A stretch of 39,882 bases of DNA. It comes from a virus. Position 1 is the first letter of the stretch, and every line of letters starts with the position of its first letter. Positions 31,565 through 39,861 of this stretch are shown one piece after another. The stretch is from positions 1-39,882 of the IMG/VR virus record IMGVR_UViG_3300027906_000050. One strand, written 5' to 3'. Both the position numbers and the translations under genes were made by a program. The notes under the pieces were generated by a model that did no database searches, was not told where the DNA came from, and saw nothing but the letters and a program-made list of their open reading frames with translations.

Positions 31565-31729
31565 TTAATCTTCTTCAATAATAGACGTAATTGCATGAGG
31601 ATGCTCATGTAAATATGAATCAGATTCTATTGCTACATGTTCTGCATCCCAGCAGCTATCTGCATAGGTACATAGGTCATGATGATGATTTTGAGAATCA
31701 CGATAACCAATAAGATAATGTTTAGTCAT
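31565..31729 (-). CDS. His-rich small protein (54 aa)
   Basis: MTKHYLIGYRDSQNHHHDLC, then a middle with SCWDAEHVAIESD and HEHPHAITSIIEED. Nine His and two Cys suggest metal binding. Small proteins with this plan (YxIxYRDxxxHH...AE....HEHP) occur in cyanophages. Too short for most gene callers, but the family-like pattern supports it. Confidence 0.6.
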   Translation of the reverse strand: MTKHYLIGYRDSQNHHHDLCTYADSCWDAEHVAIESDSYLHEHPHAITSIIEED

Positions 31730-31733
31730 TTAA

Positions 31734-31750
31734 ACAAGGACACACCTTGT
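31734..31750 (-). other. Small hairpin between two minus-strand genes
   Basis: ACAAGG (31734-31739) pairs with CCTTGT (31745-31750) around ACACA. On the minus strand the hairpin lies just before the start at 31729; it could be a weak terminator or hide that start. Confidence 0.3.
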
Positions 31751-31763
31751 AAAACAATAACAA

Positions 31764-31904
31764 TTAGATGTGCCTTAATTTTTTAATTATTGCCTTTCCA
31801 CGATGTAATGCTCTTCTCATCATATTCTCTTTTTTTATGAAGTCTGCCTTTATATCTTTCTTTGAGTGATACTGCCAATTAGGAATATAAAGTGGACTGT
31901 ACAT
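31764..31904 (-). CDS. Small basic protein, unknown (46 aa)
   Basis: MYSPLYIPNWQYHSKKDIKA, then a strongly basic helix (MMRRALHRGKAIIKKLRHI). An excellent ribosome site (AAGGAG) lies 9-10 bases before the ATG, which is the main reason to call it. No known motif; it could bind nucleic acid. Confidence 0.55.
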   Translation of the reverse strand: MYSPLYIPNWQYHSKKDIKADFIKKENMMRRALHRGKAIIKKLRHI

Positions 31905-31936
31905 AAGCCTTACTCCTTGGATTTATTATCTTAATC

Positions 31937-32398
31937 CTACATCTGGTACTTAGATTCTTTACTAGGTGTTTCTGCCTTAATTACTAACGGAGCTTGCTCA
32001 ATTCTAATAGTTTGTACAGCAGCATTAGATGCAGCTTTTGTAATCATTGCTTCCATATCTTTCTTGCTTATTTGTCCATTACTATCCCCATTCATCTTCA
32101 TTGTTCCATCACCTTTTTTAGAGGCTGTAACAATTCCGAACGAACTTAAAACTCCTGTAAATACACTGGCAATAAAGGTCGGATCTATCTTCTGTTGGGT
32201 TAATCCTGGGATAGAAACGTAATTTAAAGTTAATACTCCACCACTCCAAATCAATACTCCAAGACGTACAAATGTACTAACGATTGCAGCTTGTTCTTCT
32301 TGATCTGGAAGTATTGCATCTTTTACTTTTCCTAGTACACTTTTTTTCTTTTGATCATGTTTTTCTTCTAGGATTTCTGTATCTTTCTTCTCTGCCAT
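31937..32398 (-). CDS. Two-helix membrane protein of cyanophage type (holin-like)
   Basis: 153 aa. A charged start (MAEKKDTEILEEKHDQKKKS) and LPDQEEQAAIVSTFVRLGV lead to a hydrophobic segment (VLIWSGGVLTLNYVSIP), then QQKIDPTFIASVFTGVLSSFGIV as a second. A hydrophilic C-terminal ~60 residues follow. This plan is common in marine cyanophages; some annotate it as a possible holin. Function unproven. Confidence 0.6.
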   Translation of the reverse strand: MAEKKDTEILEEKHDQKKKSVLGKVKDAILPDQEEQAAIVSTFVRLGVLIWSGGVLTLNYVSIPGLTQQKIDPTFIASVFTGVLSSFGIVTASKKGDGTMKMNGDSNGQISKKDMEAMITKAASNAAVQTIRIEQAPLVIKAETPSKESKYQM

Positions 32399-32466
32399 GT
32401 GTAATAATTAACTGCTACTGATTAGTATAAGATTATGACACTTAATAAAAATACAACGAAGATGTA

Positions 32467-32640
32467 TTATTTAGAGGTTTTGTCTCCTGGGAATAGACCA
32501 TCCTTAATTAAGGAAACAGCTTTATCATCTAAAGTATTATCTGTAGATTCTGCTAATGCTGTTAATAAATCAACTATCAATTGTTTAACTTGAATAGTAT
32601 TGACAAATTTAGTTAGGATTGGGCGAATAAGAGTAACCAT
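32467..32640 (-). CDS. Small protein of cyanophage type (57 aa)
   Basis: MVTLIRPILTKFVNTIQVKQ, then LIVDLLTALAESTDNTLDD and a final AVSLIKDGLFPGDK. Similar short proteins with the D-D-x-AV...LFPG end occur in cyanophages. Helical, no membrane span. A TATAAATA box lies 17 bases upstream on the same strand; no clear ribosome site. Confidence 0.55.
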   Translation of the reverse strand: MVTLIRPILTKFVNTIQVKQLIVDLLTALAESTDNTLDDKAVSLIKDGLFPGDKTSK

Positions 32641-32656
32641 TTTTTTGAAGGATTAA

Positions 32657-32664
32657 TATTTATA
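32657..32664 (-). promoter_or_regulatory. T4-late-type promoter box, minus strand
   Basis: The minus strand reads TATAAATA, 17 bases before the ATG at 32640. Exact late-core match; chance possible in AT-rich DNA. Confidence 0.35.
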
Positions 32665-32672
32665 ATTTTAGT

Positions 32673-32894
32673 TTACTCATTCCTATAGAAAAAGAATGAT
32701 TTATGTTTATCAGAAATTTCCCATTCATAACTTTCATTTTTAATAAACCATTTTTTCCATATTTTAAATTGCTTATCTGGTAGACAACATTCACAACGTA
32801 ATGTCATTGAGTCTCCAACAGGTATTTCTTTCATCCACTTTCTTACCTGACGAATAGCAATAGCCTGTGTTTTAGGTCCAGCTTTACCTGTCAA
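32673..32894 (-). CDS. Small protein, unknown (73 aa)
   Basis: TTG start at 32894 (MTGKAGPKTQAIAIRQVRKW), overlapping the end of the upstream gene. A CECC motif follows MTLR near residue 35, then IWKKWFIKNESYEWEISDKH. The longer frame to 33107 is a shadow of the 76-aa gene. The Cys cluster may bind metal. Function unknown; the start is uncertain. Confidence 0.5.
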   Translation of the reverse strand: MTGKAGPKTQAIAIRQVRKWMKEIPVGDSMTLRCECCLPDKQFKIWKKWFIKNESYEWEISDKHKSFFFYRNE

Positions 32895-33114
32895 AGATAA
32901 ATTCAGGCGGTGGACCCTTCGGTTTTTCTTTAGAGATTTCCAATCGTTCAGTTGCCTGTTGCTTTTGCTGATTGCCATGCTTGCGAGCCATATCACTCCG
33001 CTTTCTGTACGCATCCATGGGAAGAGTCTCAGCTTCAAAATATGTTTGCCAATATGCGTCGTCGCTACTTTCCTCCTCCTGGTCGTCCTTAGTGTCATTA
33101 ATCTCAACAGTCAT
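32884..33114 (-). CDS. Small charged protein of cyanophage type
   Basis: 76 aa. MTVEINDTKDDQEEESSDDA is acidic; YWQTYFEAETLPMDAYRKRS and a Gln/Lys-rich helix follow, ending PPPEFIFDR. No motif recognised. It overlaps neighbours on both sides (11 bases each), a sign of one transcription unit. Confidence 0.55.
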   Translation of the reverse strand: MTVEINDTKDDQEEESSDDAYWQTYFEAETLPMDAYRKRSDMARKHGNQQKQQATERLEISKEKPKGPPPEFIFDR

Positions 33115-33322
33115 ATAACTTACATTGTTGCAGATATGGAATGGTTTCGCATTCTTCTTTAAATCTAGCTGTTAAATTTTGATATGGTTGTACTTCATGA
33201 TGTTCTTTCCAGAAATCATATTGTTCATCGAGTATAACTGTATATAAATTAGAGTCCATGATTGATACATTACCTTCGGTATTATCAAAATCGAATTTGA
33301 TAACTTTATCGTATGAAGTCAT
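33104..33322 (-). CDS. Small protein, unknown (72 aa)
   Basis: MTSYDKVIKFDFDNTEGNVS, with VILDEQYDFWKEHHEVQPYQ and a C-terminal Cys-containing segment (CETIPYLQQCKLYDC). No known fold. Starts ten bases after the structural gene stop and overlaps the next gene, so it belongs to the same unit. Confidence 0.55.
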   Translation of the reverse strand: MTSYDKVIKFDFDNTEGNVSIMDSNLYTVILDEQYDFWKEHHEVQPYQNLTARFKEECETIPYLQQCKLYDC

Positions 33323-33332
33323 TAAAAATTAA

Positions 33333-34055
33333 TCAAGGCTTAGTTGTCAAAGGAACAAGAACATCTGGGAACTTCTCATATGCTTGACGTTCTCTACTCC
33401 AGGCAGTTTTCCACTCAGTTAATGAATGTTCATGATCTTCAGCTCCAGTGTAGTTAGGAGTTGTGTCACAAATAATATCATCTTGGGTGGCAACCGTTTC
33501 TAACAATAAACGATCATAATCTTCAGTTAGTAAGACAGGATAAGGATCTGCCATCTCAATAACTACACCAACTGCATAGTTAAATGGAGTATTGAGATTA
33601 CTAGAAACACAGATTAAATATTCACCAATTTCTAATGGGTAATATCTTGAATCTCCTTTATCTAATCTTCTGGAATCAAAATTATTATAGAGATCTGACT
33701 GTGCGCCCATTACATGACCGACATAAGGATTTAAAATTTTCCCATCAGATTCAATTGTTATAGTGTCATCATCAAATACTCCTCTACCTTGGATAGGATT
33801 TTTATTAATATCATATGCAGAAACATTGAACCATTTCTCCCAACCACCACCTTTAGCTAAAATAATCCATGCATTAGTTTCAATCTTAAATTTAAACCAA
33901 TGGTTAACAGTACCTCCTCCATAACCTCCAGGTCCAGGAACATGTGTACCGCCTAATTGACCAGTTAAATAACGTATTGAAGTTTGATCAAATGTACCAA
34001 CTAATAGAGGATTACTTGCAGTACGTGCTCTTTGAGTGGTCTGGTTGCGAGCCAT
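33333..34055 (-). CDS. Virion structural protein of cyanophage type
   Basis: 240 aa. MARNQTTQRARTASNPLLVG, GTVNHWFKFKIETNAWIILA, YYPLEIGEYLICVSSNLNTP and TTPNYTGAEDHEHSLTEW follow a pattern known from cyanomyovirus structural proteins. Mostly beta, with a helical C-terminal ~40 residues (TAWSRERQAYEKFP). No signal peptide. Probably a baseplate or fibre-related protein; exact role unknown. Confidence 0.65.
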   Translation of the reverse strand: MARNQTTQRARTASNPLLVGTFDQTSIRYLTGQLGGTHVPGPGGYGGGTVNHWFKFKIETNAWIILAKGGGWEKWFNVSAYDINKNPIQGRGVFDDDTITIESDGKILNPYVGHVMGAQSDLYNNFDSRRLDKGDSRYYPLEIGEYLICVSSNLNTPFNYAVGVVIEMADPYPVLLTEDYDRLLLETVATQDDIICDTTPNYTGAEDHEHSLTEWKTAWSRERQAYEKFPDVLVPLTTKP

Positions 34056-34075
34056 TATTATTTTGAAACATTACT

Positions 34076-34759
34076 CTATCCTTCATCATAATCGGGCGTA
34101 TCTTTGACAGCCAAAGGATGTTGAATAGTTTTCTGATATTTCTCTTTAATTATTTCTTGTTCTCGGTTTAATAATTTAGCTTTACTAATACGCATTAATT
34201 TGGCTGCATCGAAATCTAAGATAAATGGTTTTATTTCTTTAGGCATATGACGACGATTCCACCTGGAGGTCATATGTAGAGGATTCAAACACCACGGGTT
34301 TCCACATAATCTGGTTACAAACATGGATCCAATATCACCCCATGCAGATTGGTATATTGCTTTATGTGCTGTTATGTTCTCGGCTTTTTGACAACTATAT
34401 TCTGAACGATAGGAAGGGAAACAAACTCTATGAGGGCCACGCTTCCCTGGTAGACTAGCTTCCCAACATTCTTCATGATGTTTTATATTGACATGTTTCC
34501 ATAGCTTATGATATTTAGTTTTGTAATCATTATGGATGTAGTTGATATCAAAACCACAGACATTAGATTGGATTTTTATAGCACAGTGATAGCACCAATG
34601 ATTTTTCTTATCTCTAATGACATGGTTGTGAACGCAAGGAAAACCAATGTAGTATCCATTGTCATCTAGCTCCTTTTGGCTTATAGAATCAATGTCAGGT
34701 ATATAACGGAACTCGTTTAATTCAGCAGAGAATTCAATTAATTGATCAAGCTTAGACAT
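34076..34759 (-). CDS. HNH endonuclease-like zinc protein
   Basis: 227 aa. The N-terminal half has paired metal ligands (FPCVHNHVIRD, HWCYHC) like a zinc ribbon. The nuclease part is ITAHKAIYQSAWGDI, then LCGNPWCLNPLHM, followed by a basic segment, matching HNH endonucleases where a Cys pair and NPLH frame the active site. Free-standing HNH genes are often mobile in phages. It overlaps the next HNH-like gene by eight bases, and the C-terminal 40 residues are helical and basic. Confidence 0.7.
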   Translation of the reverse strand: MSKLDQLIEFSAELNEFRYIPDIDSISQKELDDNGYYIGFPCVHNHVIRDKKNHWCYHCAIKIQSNVCGFDINYIHNDYKTKYHKLWKHVNIKHHEECWEASLPGKRGPHRVCFPSYRSEYSCQKAENITAHKAIYQSAWGDIGSMFVTRLCGNPWCLNPLHMTSRWNRRHMPKEIKPFILDFDAAKLMRISKAKLLNREQEIIKEKYQKTIQHPLAVKDTPDYDEG

Positions 34760-35093
34760 AGGAAGTTAGTTTCTTTTGAGGATAAGGTAAATGGGTAGCT
34801 TTTAAATCGAGTCGATTGTCTTTTATACGATTTAAAAAAGAATGTTGTACGCAGTAACGGTCAGGACATAGGCCACTTCTCAGATAATAAACAATACGAT
34901 GAACCATGTAGCTTTCGTTATCTATTGAAACGAAATAATAACCATTACTTTTGTTAATTTTTCCTGCTTGATCTCCCTTTTTATACCCAGCTTTATCTAT
35001 ACTCCATTCAAGACCACTTGGGTACTTGTCAGAGAGCTTAAATAACTCCTCAATCCTCCATATTTCAGGCATTTTTTTATAGTTGCGAGGCAT
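34752..35093 (-). CDS. HNH-type homing-endonuclease-like protein
   Basis: 113 aa. GYYFVSIDNESYMVHRIVYY, then YCVQHSFLNRIKDNRLDLKA matches the HNH_3-type pattern (hydrophobic-HR-x-V-x-Y...V-x-H...DNRxxNL), with Q in place of the usual D before the first catalytic His and D in place of the usual N. It may be weak or inactive. It follows a 135-base gap holding a large inverted repeat. Confidence 0.6.
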   Translation of the reverse strand: MPRNYKKMPEIWRIEELFKLSDKYPSGLEWSIDKAGYKKGDQAGKINKSNGYYFVSIDNESYMVHRIVYYLRSGLCPDRYCVQHSFLNRIKDNRLDLKATHLPYPQKKLTSYV

Positions 35094-35110
35094 AGGTGTT
35101 GTAAAAACCT

Positions 35111-35235
35111 AGAATAGGATAGAAATTTCTTATGTCTATAGCTAAATTACACTTTTATTCTAAGTTTTGTAGTCTCATAAGACTCAGAATAGAAGTGTAA
35201 TCTTCCCTATGTATAAGAAAAAAATAACCTATTCT
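35111..35235 (-). other. Nested inverted repeats (structured RNA or cruciform)
   Basis: Four nested arm pairs: AGAATAGG (35111-35118) with CCTATTCT (35228-35235); TTTCTTAT (35126-35133) with ATAAGAAA (35213-35220); ATTACACTTTTATTCT (35146-35161) with its partner 35186-35201 (15 of 16 paired by Watson-Crick, plus one G-U or C/A depending on strand); and AGTCT (35171-35175) with AGACT (35180-35184). It fills most of the intergenic gap and just overlaps the cupin stop. Confidence 0.7.
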
Positions 35236-35588
35236 GTGTTTTTCTGCACACGCCCATAGTCATCTTCGATCCTTATGATGTCGTCTTCAGAAAGTTTTTC
35301 CCCATGTTGGACTTCTATGATCACTAGTTGATCTCCAATAGCTTTCGCTCTATGTTCTGATCCACGCTTGATTTTGACGACCTTACCTTCACGAGCGATC
35401 TGCCAAAAGTTCTCAGAAAATATTTCTCCCTTTCCACGGGCTATAGTCCAAGTTTCATCTCGATGCTCATGCTTCTGGAGGCTTAATTGTTGACCTTCAT
35501 TGATGGTGATGATTTTAGTCTTATAACCTGGTTCTTCATAAAGATCCATCCACCATCCCCAAGGTCGGAATGTGATCTTTCTAAACAT
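35229..35588 (-). CDS. Cupin, mannose-6-phosphate isomerase type II-like
   Basis: 119 aa. RPWGWWMDLYEEPGYKTKII, LSLQKHEHRDETWTIARGKG, RGSEHRAKAIG and IEVQHGEKLSEDDIIRIEDD-YGR follow the C-terminal isomerase domain of bifunctional ManC/AlgA proteins closely. Metal ligands would be H40, H42, probably E45, and H79. Family knowledge: interconverts fructose-6-P and mannose-6-P. It overlaps the glycosyltransferase stop by eight bases. Confidence 0.85.
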   Translation of the reverse strand: MFRKITFRPWGWWMDLYEEPGYKTKIITINEGQQLSLQKHEHRDETWTIARGKGEIFSENFWQIAREGKVVKIKRGSEHRAKAIGDQLVIIEVQHGEKLSEDDIIRIEDDYGRVQKNTE

Positions 35589-36831
35589 TACCTATCTTCC
35601 TCTTCTTACGAGTTTTTTTAGCAGTTACTTTTTTAACAGAATGATCAACACCTTTAACTGTGTCCTCAAATATTCCTGCGAATTGTGCTCCTATCTTTTC
35701 CCAAGTAAATTGTTCTTCTAAAGCTCGTGTATAACAGAGTTCAGCCGTAGCATCTAATTTATCTCTATCATTATATAGATCGTTAAGAATTTCTACTAAA
35801 TGATCAGTAGAAGGACAAGGCATTTCTCTACCGTAATTTGTATCTACATCTATATGATCACATCGTATGAGTTGACCGTATCCTTCAAAGATTTCCTTAC
35901 ATGAAGTATGCCCTGGAACAACTTGGGCTATTCGACAAGCAGCTTGCTCAAAATTAACAAGACCCCAACCCTCACCCTTACAGGTATTTACACCTACATC
36001 AGCAGCATTATAAATTGTATTCAAGGTTTCTACCTCAACACTTGGAGGACCCTCAACATCTGCTGTAAGAATAATCCTGCCATTTGGATCTATTTTATTG
36101 CGTTTCATTTCTCGATCAAAGAGATGCATGATATCCCAGCCTTGATCTTTCTTACCCATATGTAAGTAGAGCTGTGTGTCAGGTTTATCTTTTGCGAACT
36201 TAGCGAAGGCAGCGATTGTTATATCAATACGTTTACGGAATTGATTCCTATTACCGTTGAAGACAATAAAAATATCTTCTTTGAGATTTAGTTCCTTACG
36301 AGCTTCTTTTTTATCCATTGGATAGAACTGCCCTGGAGTAACACCATGAGGTACAACAGCAATAGGTTTTGTAATACCGCCTTGTATAAATTCATAAGCA
36401 CCAAACTTTGTATATGAAATAACTCCATCCCAATCGTTAGCAGTATCAGCTAAACAACCAATCCAGCCATAAGAATCCATAGGTGCATAACCTATAAATT
36501 TAAATTTCTTTTTCTCATGGAAATCTTTTATTTGTCGATATTGCTCATTAATAATCCACATATCATTGATTGTGAATACTAAGTCAGGAGCTTCTGCTTG
36601 AACTATTTCTCTAATTCTGTTCTCTCCAAAAGGTGCAGTCTGAAACCTATTGGATGAGGGATACATTTTATATTTCTTTTGAAGCGGATGAGGATCACCC
36701 CACCAGTTATGCCCTAATACAACAATATTAAATTTCTTGGCTAAGTAAGGAAGAACATTTTCAGTCACACGAGCGAATCCAGTCTTTGCAGCTATGTCAC
36801 CACACCACAAAAGCTTTGGTTTTTTTGCCAT
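35581..36831 (-). CDS. Glycosyltransferase, GT-B fold (GT4-like)
   Basis: 416 aa. The N-terminal Rossmann half (KLLWCGDIAAKTGFARVTEN, phosphate loop near GFAR) and PHGVTPGQFYP lead to the donor-binding half (VFNGNRNQFRKRIDI) and EGWGLVNFEQAA, the ExxxxxxxE sugar-nucleotide motif of GT4-type enzymes. The C-terminal 25 residues are Lys/Arg-rich. Cytoplasmic, no membrane segment. With the cupin it suggests transfer of mannose or a related sugar, to host surface glycan, virion or DNA; the acceptor is unknown. Confidence 0.85.
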   Translation of the reverse strand: MAKKPKLLWCGDIAAKTGFARVTENVLPYLAKKFNIVVLGHNWWGDPHPLQKKYKMYPSSNRFQTAPFGENRIREIVQAEAPDLVFTINDMWIINEQYRQIKDFHEKKKFKFIGYAPMDSYGWIGCLADTANDWDGVISYTKFGAYEFIQGGITKPIAVVPHGVTPGQFYPMDKKEARKELNLKEDIFIVFNGNRNQFRKRIDITIAAFAKFAKDKPDTQLYLHMGKKDQGWDIMHLFDREMKRNKIDPNGRIILTADVEGPPSVEVETLNTIYNAADVGVNTCKGEGWGLVNFEQAACRIAQVVPGHTSCKEIFEGYGQLIRCDHIDVDTNYGREMPCPSTDHLVEILNDLYNDRDKLDATAELCYTRALEEQFTWEKIGAQFAGIFEDTVKGVDHSVKKVTAKKTRKKRKIGNV

Positions 36832-36888
36832 TACGATTTTATTTCTAACTCAAATATACACAGATTCTAGCTAAATAGAAATAATTAG

Positions 36889-37047
36889 TTACCGATCTTC
36901 TCTATCTAAACTAATAAATACTGGCTCTACATATGCATAATTCTTTTCAAAGTCTTCTAAGTTATAAACCAGAGAAGACAGTTTAGCCATGTACTCTGGA
37001 TACATAATGTTCGCAGTCTTTAGTTGTTTGATTTGGGTTATCTTCAT
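36889..37047 (-). CDS. Small protein, unknown (52 aa)
   Basis: MKITQIKQLKTANIMYPEYM, then AKLSSLVYNLEDFEKNYAYV and VFISLDREDR. Two bases after the primase-helicase stop, whose GAGTAA gives a ribosome site. Mixed helix and strand; no motif. Probably co-translated with the primase-helicase gene. Confidence 0.5.
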   Translation of the reverse strand: MKITQIKQLKTANIMYPEYMAKLSSLVYNLEDFEKNYAYVEPVFISLDREDR

Positions 37048-37049
37048 AC

Positions 37050-39632
37050 TTACTCATTCTCTTTTTCTTTCTTGTCTAGCACATCGCCATACTCTTGTCT
37101 CCATTTCTCTTTATTTAAACCTACTTCGATGATAGAAGGATAAGCTTCATACTTTTGATCAGAAGAACGACAAGCTAAATTCTTAACTCTCATACCTCTA
37201 CGATCTTTAAACTTATAGATATTTAGGCGTAGCTGATGAACACATACATCCATAAGTAAGGTTTCAAATCTGCTACGACCAAGAATATTGCTATTGGATC
37301 CACGAGAGAATTCACAATAGCTGGCATAAAGCCACTTATCCCAAGAGACATAAACATTAGAAGAACCTGGTTGGGAATTTTTAGCTAGACCAACAGGAGC
37401 TGATGCCCCTGCATCAAATATCAAACAATGATCCATCCAATCCATAATTTGATTTGATTTAAGGATTTGTTCTCGATGATGCTTGGCAAAGAAGTTGACT
37501 TTATTATTTGTTTCCATGAGATATTCTCTCATCTCAATCTCTGACATATCCAATACCCAGTTAACCAAACCTGGAAGTAAAGAAGCGAAATCACCAAACG
37601 GTGTTCCACTATCATCCATATCAATTAAGGTACGTTGTTCAGCCGAACTGCCAGTGAAAGGTCTATCAAAAGGAATAGTAAGACGACGACGTGCAAGCCC
37701 AGATGTAGGATCCGTCGTTTGAATCGGTTCATTTGCAGTTATCATTACCAACCCATTAAATTTAAATGGCTTTAATGAACCAGCTTGGAATTTACGTTCA
37801 TTCCGAATTAAATCACGACCTGTAATTGCCTTTAGTACTGAAACGGAGCCACCATATCTTTCAACATCATTAAACAAAAGTAGTTTCTTTTTATATAAAT
37901 TAGCAGTTTCAAATCTACTTTTTTCTAGATGATCGAGAGATGAAATAATTGCATTAGTGTCACCAACCAATGCATGTGCAAGGTTGGAATAAGTGGACTT
38001 ACCTGATTTACCTGGGCCAACAATTTCAACGAACTTCTGTATATCAGAATGACTTAATAATACCGCACGTAACCATGCTCTAAGGACTTGTACACGCCCC
38101 CAGCTGCCATCTTGTACATGTTTTAACCACTTAATTATCGGCTCACAGGAAGCCCCTGGATCGTAATCATAAGGGAGCTGTTGAGTCATGTACATATCCC
38201 TTCTAAAAGGAATAAGTTCTCTAGTAGTTACTTCAAGAATTCCATTCTTAAATAATAAATAGTCATTACCTTCATACCATTCATCATGTATTAATGTGAT
38301 CCTTAATTGTTCTAATACATCATTAACAAGATTCATACTATAACCATTAGGTAATAGTTGATCTTTCAATATTTCTAATCTATTTTTAATTTCACCTTTT
38401 GTTTCAGTATCAGATAAAGCAGTCCATAACCCTCTGCTTTGATATTCATAATTTAAGAAACAATCTTGCGCTTGGCTGTATCGAAGGGTTCCATCATAAG
38501 ACTGTAAAAGCACACCAGCAATTACATCAGAAGAAGGATTACGTGGCTTTTGTTCTTTACCTGATCCTCCTGATACTGCAATTTTTTTAGGGTTACGTAC
38601 AACCTTTGGTTTTGTTGGTGCTGGAATGTCGAAATCTGCAAGCATGGAATTTAACTCATCTAATGTTTTTTCATCAATCTCTCTATTGATAGCTTTATGT
38701 TCTTGGGAAGGAGTCCAACCAGCTTCTTTTGCATAATGGATTAGAGAACCGAGAGTACGTGCTCCACCTTTATCAAAACTCTTCCAACGTTTGCTGCATT
38801 CACCAGACCTATATTTTTCAGATTGTTTAGACCAATCATCCCATTGATCAAGCATCGAATCATCCAACGAATGAAGCGACTGACCAATAGTAATCCAAAT
38901 GTCGTAGTCATCGCATGCTTCTGGAGGCAAAGCCCACATAGCTTCACTAGCGAGTTGCATGTCTCTTTCGAGTGAAACTTCAGCATTTAATGCAAAGGTA
39001 GGACCTACTATTCTAGTCGTTTCTTTCGCTGGCAAGCCCTGTTTTACATTTTTATTTATAATACAATTCAGAATCCATTCAGGTAATTCAGGTAATTTAC
39101 CGATCCATTCAAATCCTTCCTCTGGTGCTGTGTAGTAACCCTCTGTGTCTGGGTGCAACCCCATCAACACTCCTTGATGTTTTTGCCAAAGTATCTCAAG
39201 TTTTTCTTTATCTGTTTCAGCATGCCAAGTATACTTATTACGTACAAAATGTTTATGCTTTTCTCTTTTCAAACGATAGAGTTTTCTTTCTCGACCATCC
39301 TTGCCACTTAATATAGTTAATGTTTTAGGTAGTACTTGATCTGCACCGTCACCAGCTAAACCTTCAATTAGGTTATATACACTAGGACCGTCAACATCAA
39401 CCCACACCAAACCATAAGGGAGATTATAAACTGGACCTGATAAAAGTCCGATGGCCTTACATTTCCCTGTAAGAATTTCAGCTTCAATTTCATTGACACT
39501 ACAAGGATTGTTTTGCCAGCCAGGGATATATGGATCTTTACTACCGCCTAATGGAGTAAGAGGCCATTCTGCAGAGATAAGATCTAGTCTAATTTCTCCT
39601 GGGCGTAAGATTTGAGGATTGAGTTCTGTCAT
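37050..39632 (-). CDS. Prim-Pol / PriCT / SF3 (D5-like) primase-helicase
   Basis: 860 aa. Residues about 1-200 are a bifunctional primase-polymerase domain, with the metal motif VWVDVDG near 75-82. About 225-310 are a PriCT-2-like linker (ALPPEACDDYDIWITIGQSL, WKSFDKGGARTLGSLIHYAK). From about 440 there is a D5_N region, then the SF3 helicase: Walker A GPGKSGKST near 538-546, Walker B-like LLLFNDVE near 585, motif C around LVMITANEP. Primes and unwinds DNA at the fork. T4-like cyanophages use separate gp41/gp61 instead. Confidence 0.9.
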   Translation of the reverse strand: MTELNPQILRPGEIRLDLISAEWPLTPLGGSKDPYIPGWQNNPCSVNEIEAEILTGKCKAIGLLSGPVYNLPYGLVWVDVDGPSVYNLIEGLAGDGADQVLPKTLTILSGKDGRERKLYRLKREKHKHFVRNKYTWHAETDKEKLEILWQKHQGVLMGLHPDTEGYYTAPEEGFEWIGKLPELPEWILNCIINKNVKQGLPAKETTRIVGPTFALNAEVSLERDMQLASEAMWALPPEACDDYDIWITIGQSLHSLDDSMLDQWDDWSKQSEKYRSGECSKRWKSFDKGGARTLGSLIHYAKEAGWTPSQEHKAINREIDEKTLDELNSMLADFDIPAPTKPKVVRNPKKIAVSGGSGKEQKPRNPSSDVIAGVLLQSYDGTLRYSQAQDCFLNYEYQSRGLWTALSDTETKGEIKNRLEILKDQLLPNGYSMNLVNDVLEQLRITLIHDEWYEGNDYLLFKNGILEVTTRELIPFRRDMYMTQQLPYDYDPGASCEPIIKWLKHVQDGSWGRVQVLRAWLRAVLLSHSDIQKFVEIVGPGKSGKSTYSNLAHALVGDTNAIISSLDHLEKSRFETANLYKKKLLLFNDVERYGGSVSVLKAITGRDLIRNERKFQAGSLKPFKFNGLVMITANEPIQTTDPTSGLARRRLTIPFDRPFTGSSAEQRTLIDMDDSGTPFGDFASLLPGLVNWVLDMSEIEMREYLMETNNKVNFFAKHHREQILKSNQIMDWMDHCLIFDAGASAPVGLAKNSQPGSSNVYVSWDKWLYASYCEFSRGSNSNILGRSRFETLLMDVCVHQLRLNIYKFKDRRGMRVKNLACRSSDQKYEAYPSIIEVGLNKEKWRQEYGDVLDKKEKENE

Positions 39633-39814
39633 TAGTGTTGATTGGATTTAACAGTTACGTTAAATTGTTTGTTTGGAAATTCTGTCTCCTTTAATAGCTT
39701 AAACGCATGAAGATGCATATTGGTTGGTAAATGAAAACAATCCCCCTCAACCGCACTTTCCATACGATTTTTAAGGCTATTCATCCACTCACCAACGGAA
39801 ATCTGAATTTCCAT
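39632..39814 (-). CDS. Small protein, unknown (60 aa)
   Basis: MEIQISVGEWMNSLKNRMES, then AVEGDCFHLPTNMHLHAFKL and VTVKSNQH. Its stop overlaps the primase-helicase start (39632), so the two are coupled. No family recognised; it could be a small regulator or primase partner. No good ribosome site. Confidence 0.5.
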   Translation of the reverse strand: MEIQISVGEWMNSLKNRMESAVEGDCFHLPTNMHLHAFKLLKETEFPNKQFNVTVKSNQH

Positions 39815-39861
39815 CGGAGGTTATTTTTTATGTGTTCTATTATCTTAGTCCGAAGAAGCCA

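Noticed and set aside
32895-33107. Long N-terminal extension of the 73-aa gene
   Set aside because: It is an out-of-frame shadow of the 76-aa acidic gene, very Arg/Lys-rich and without a ribosome site.
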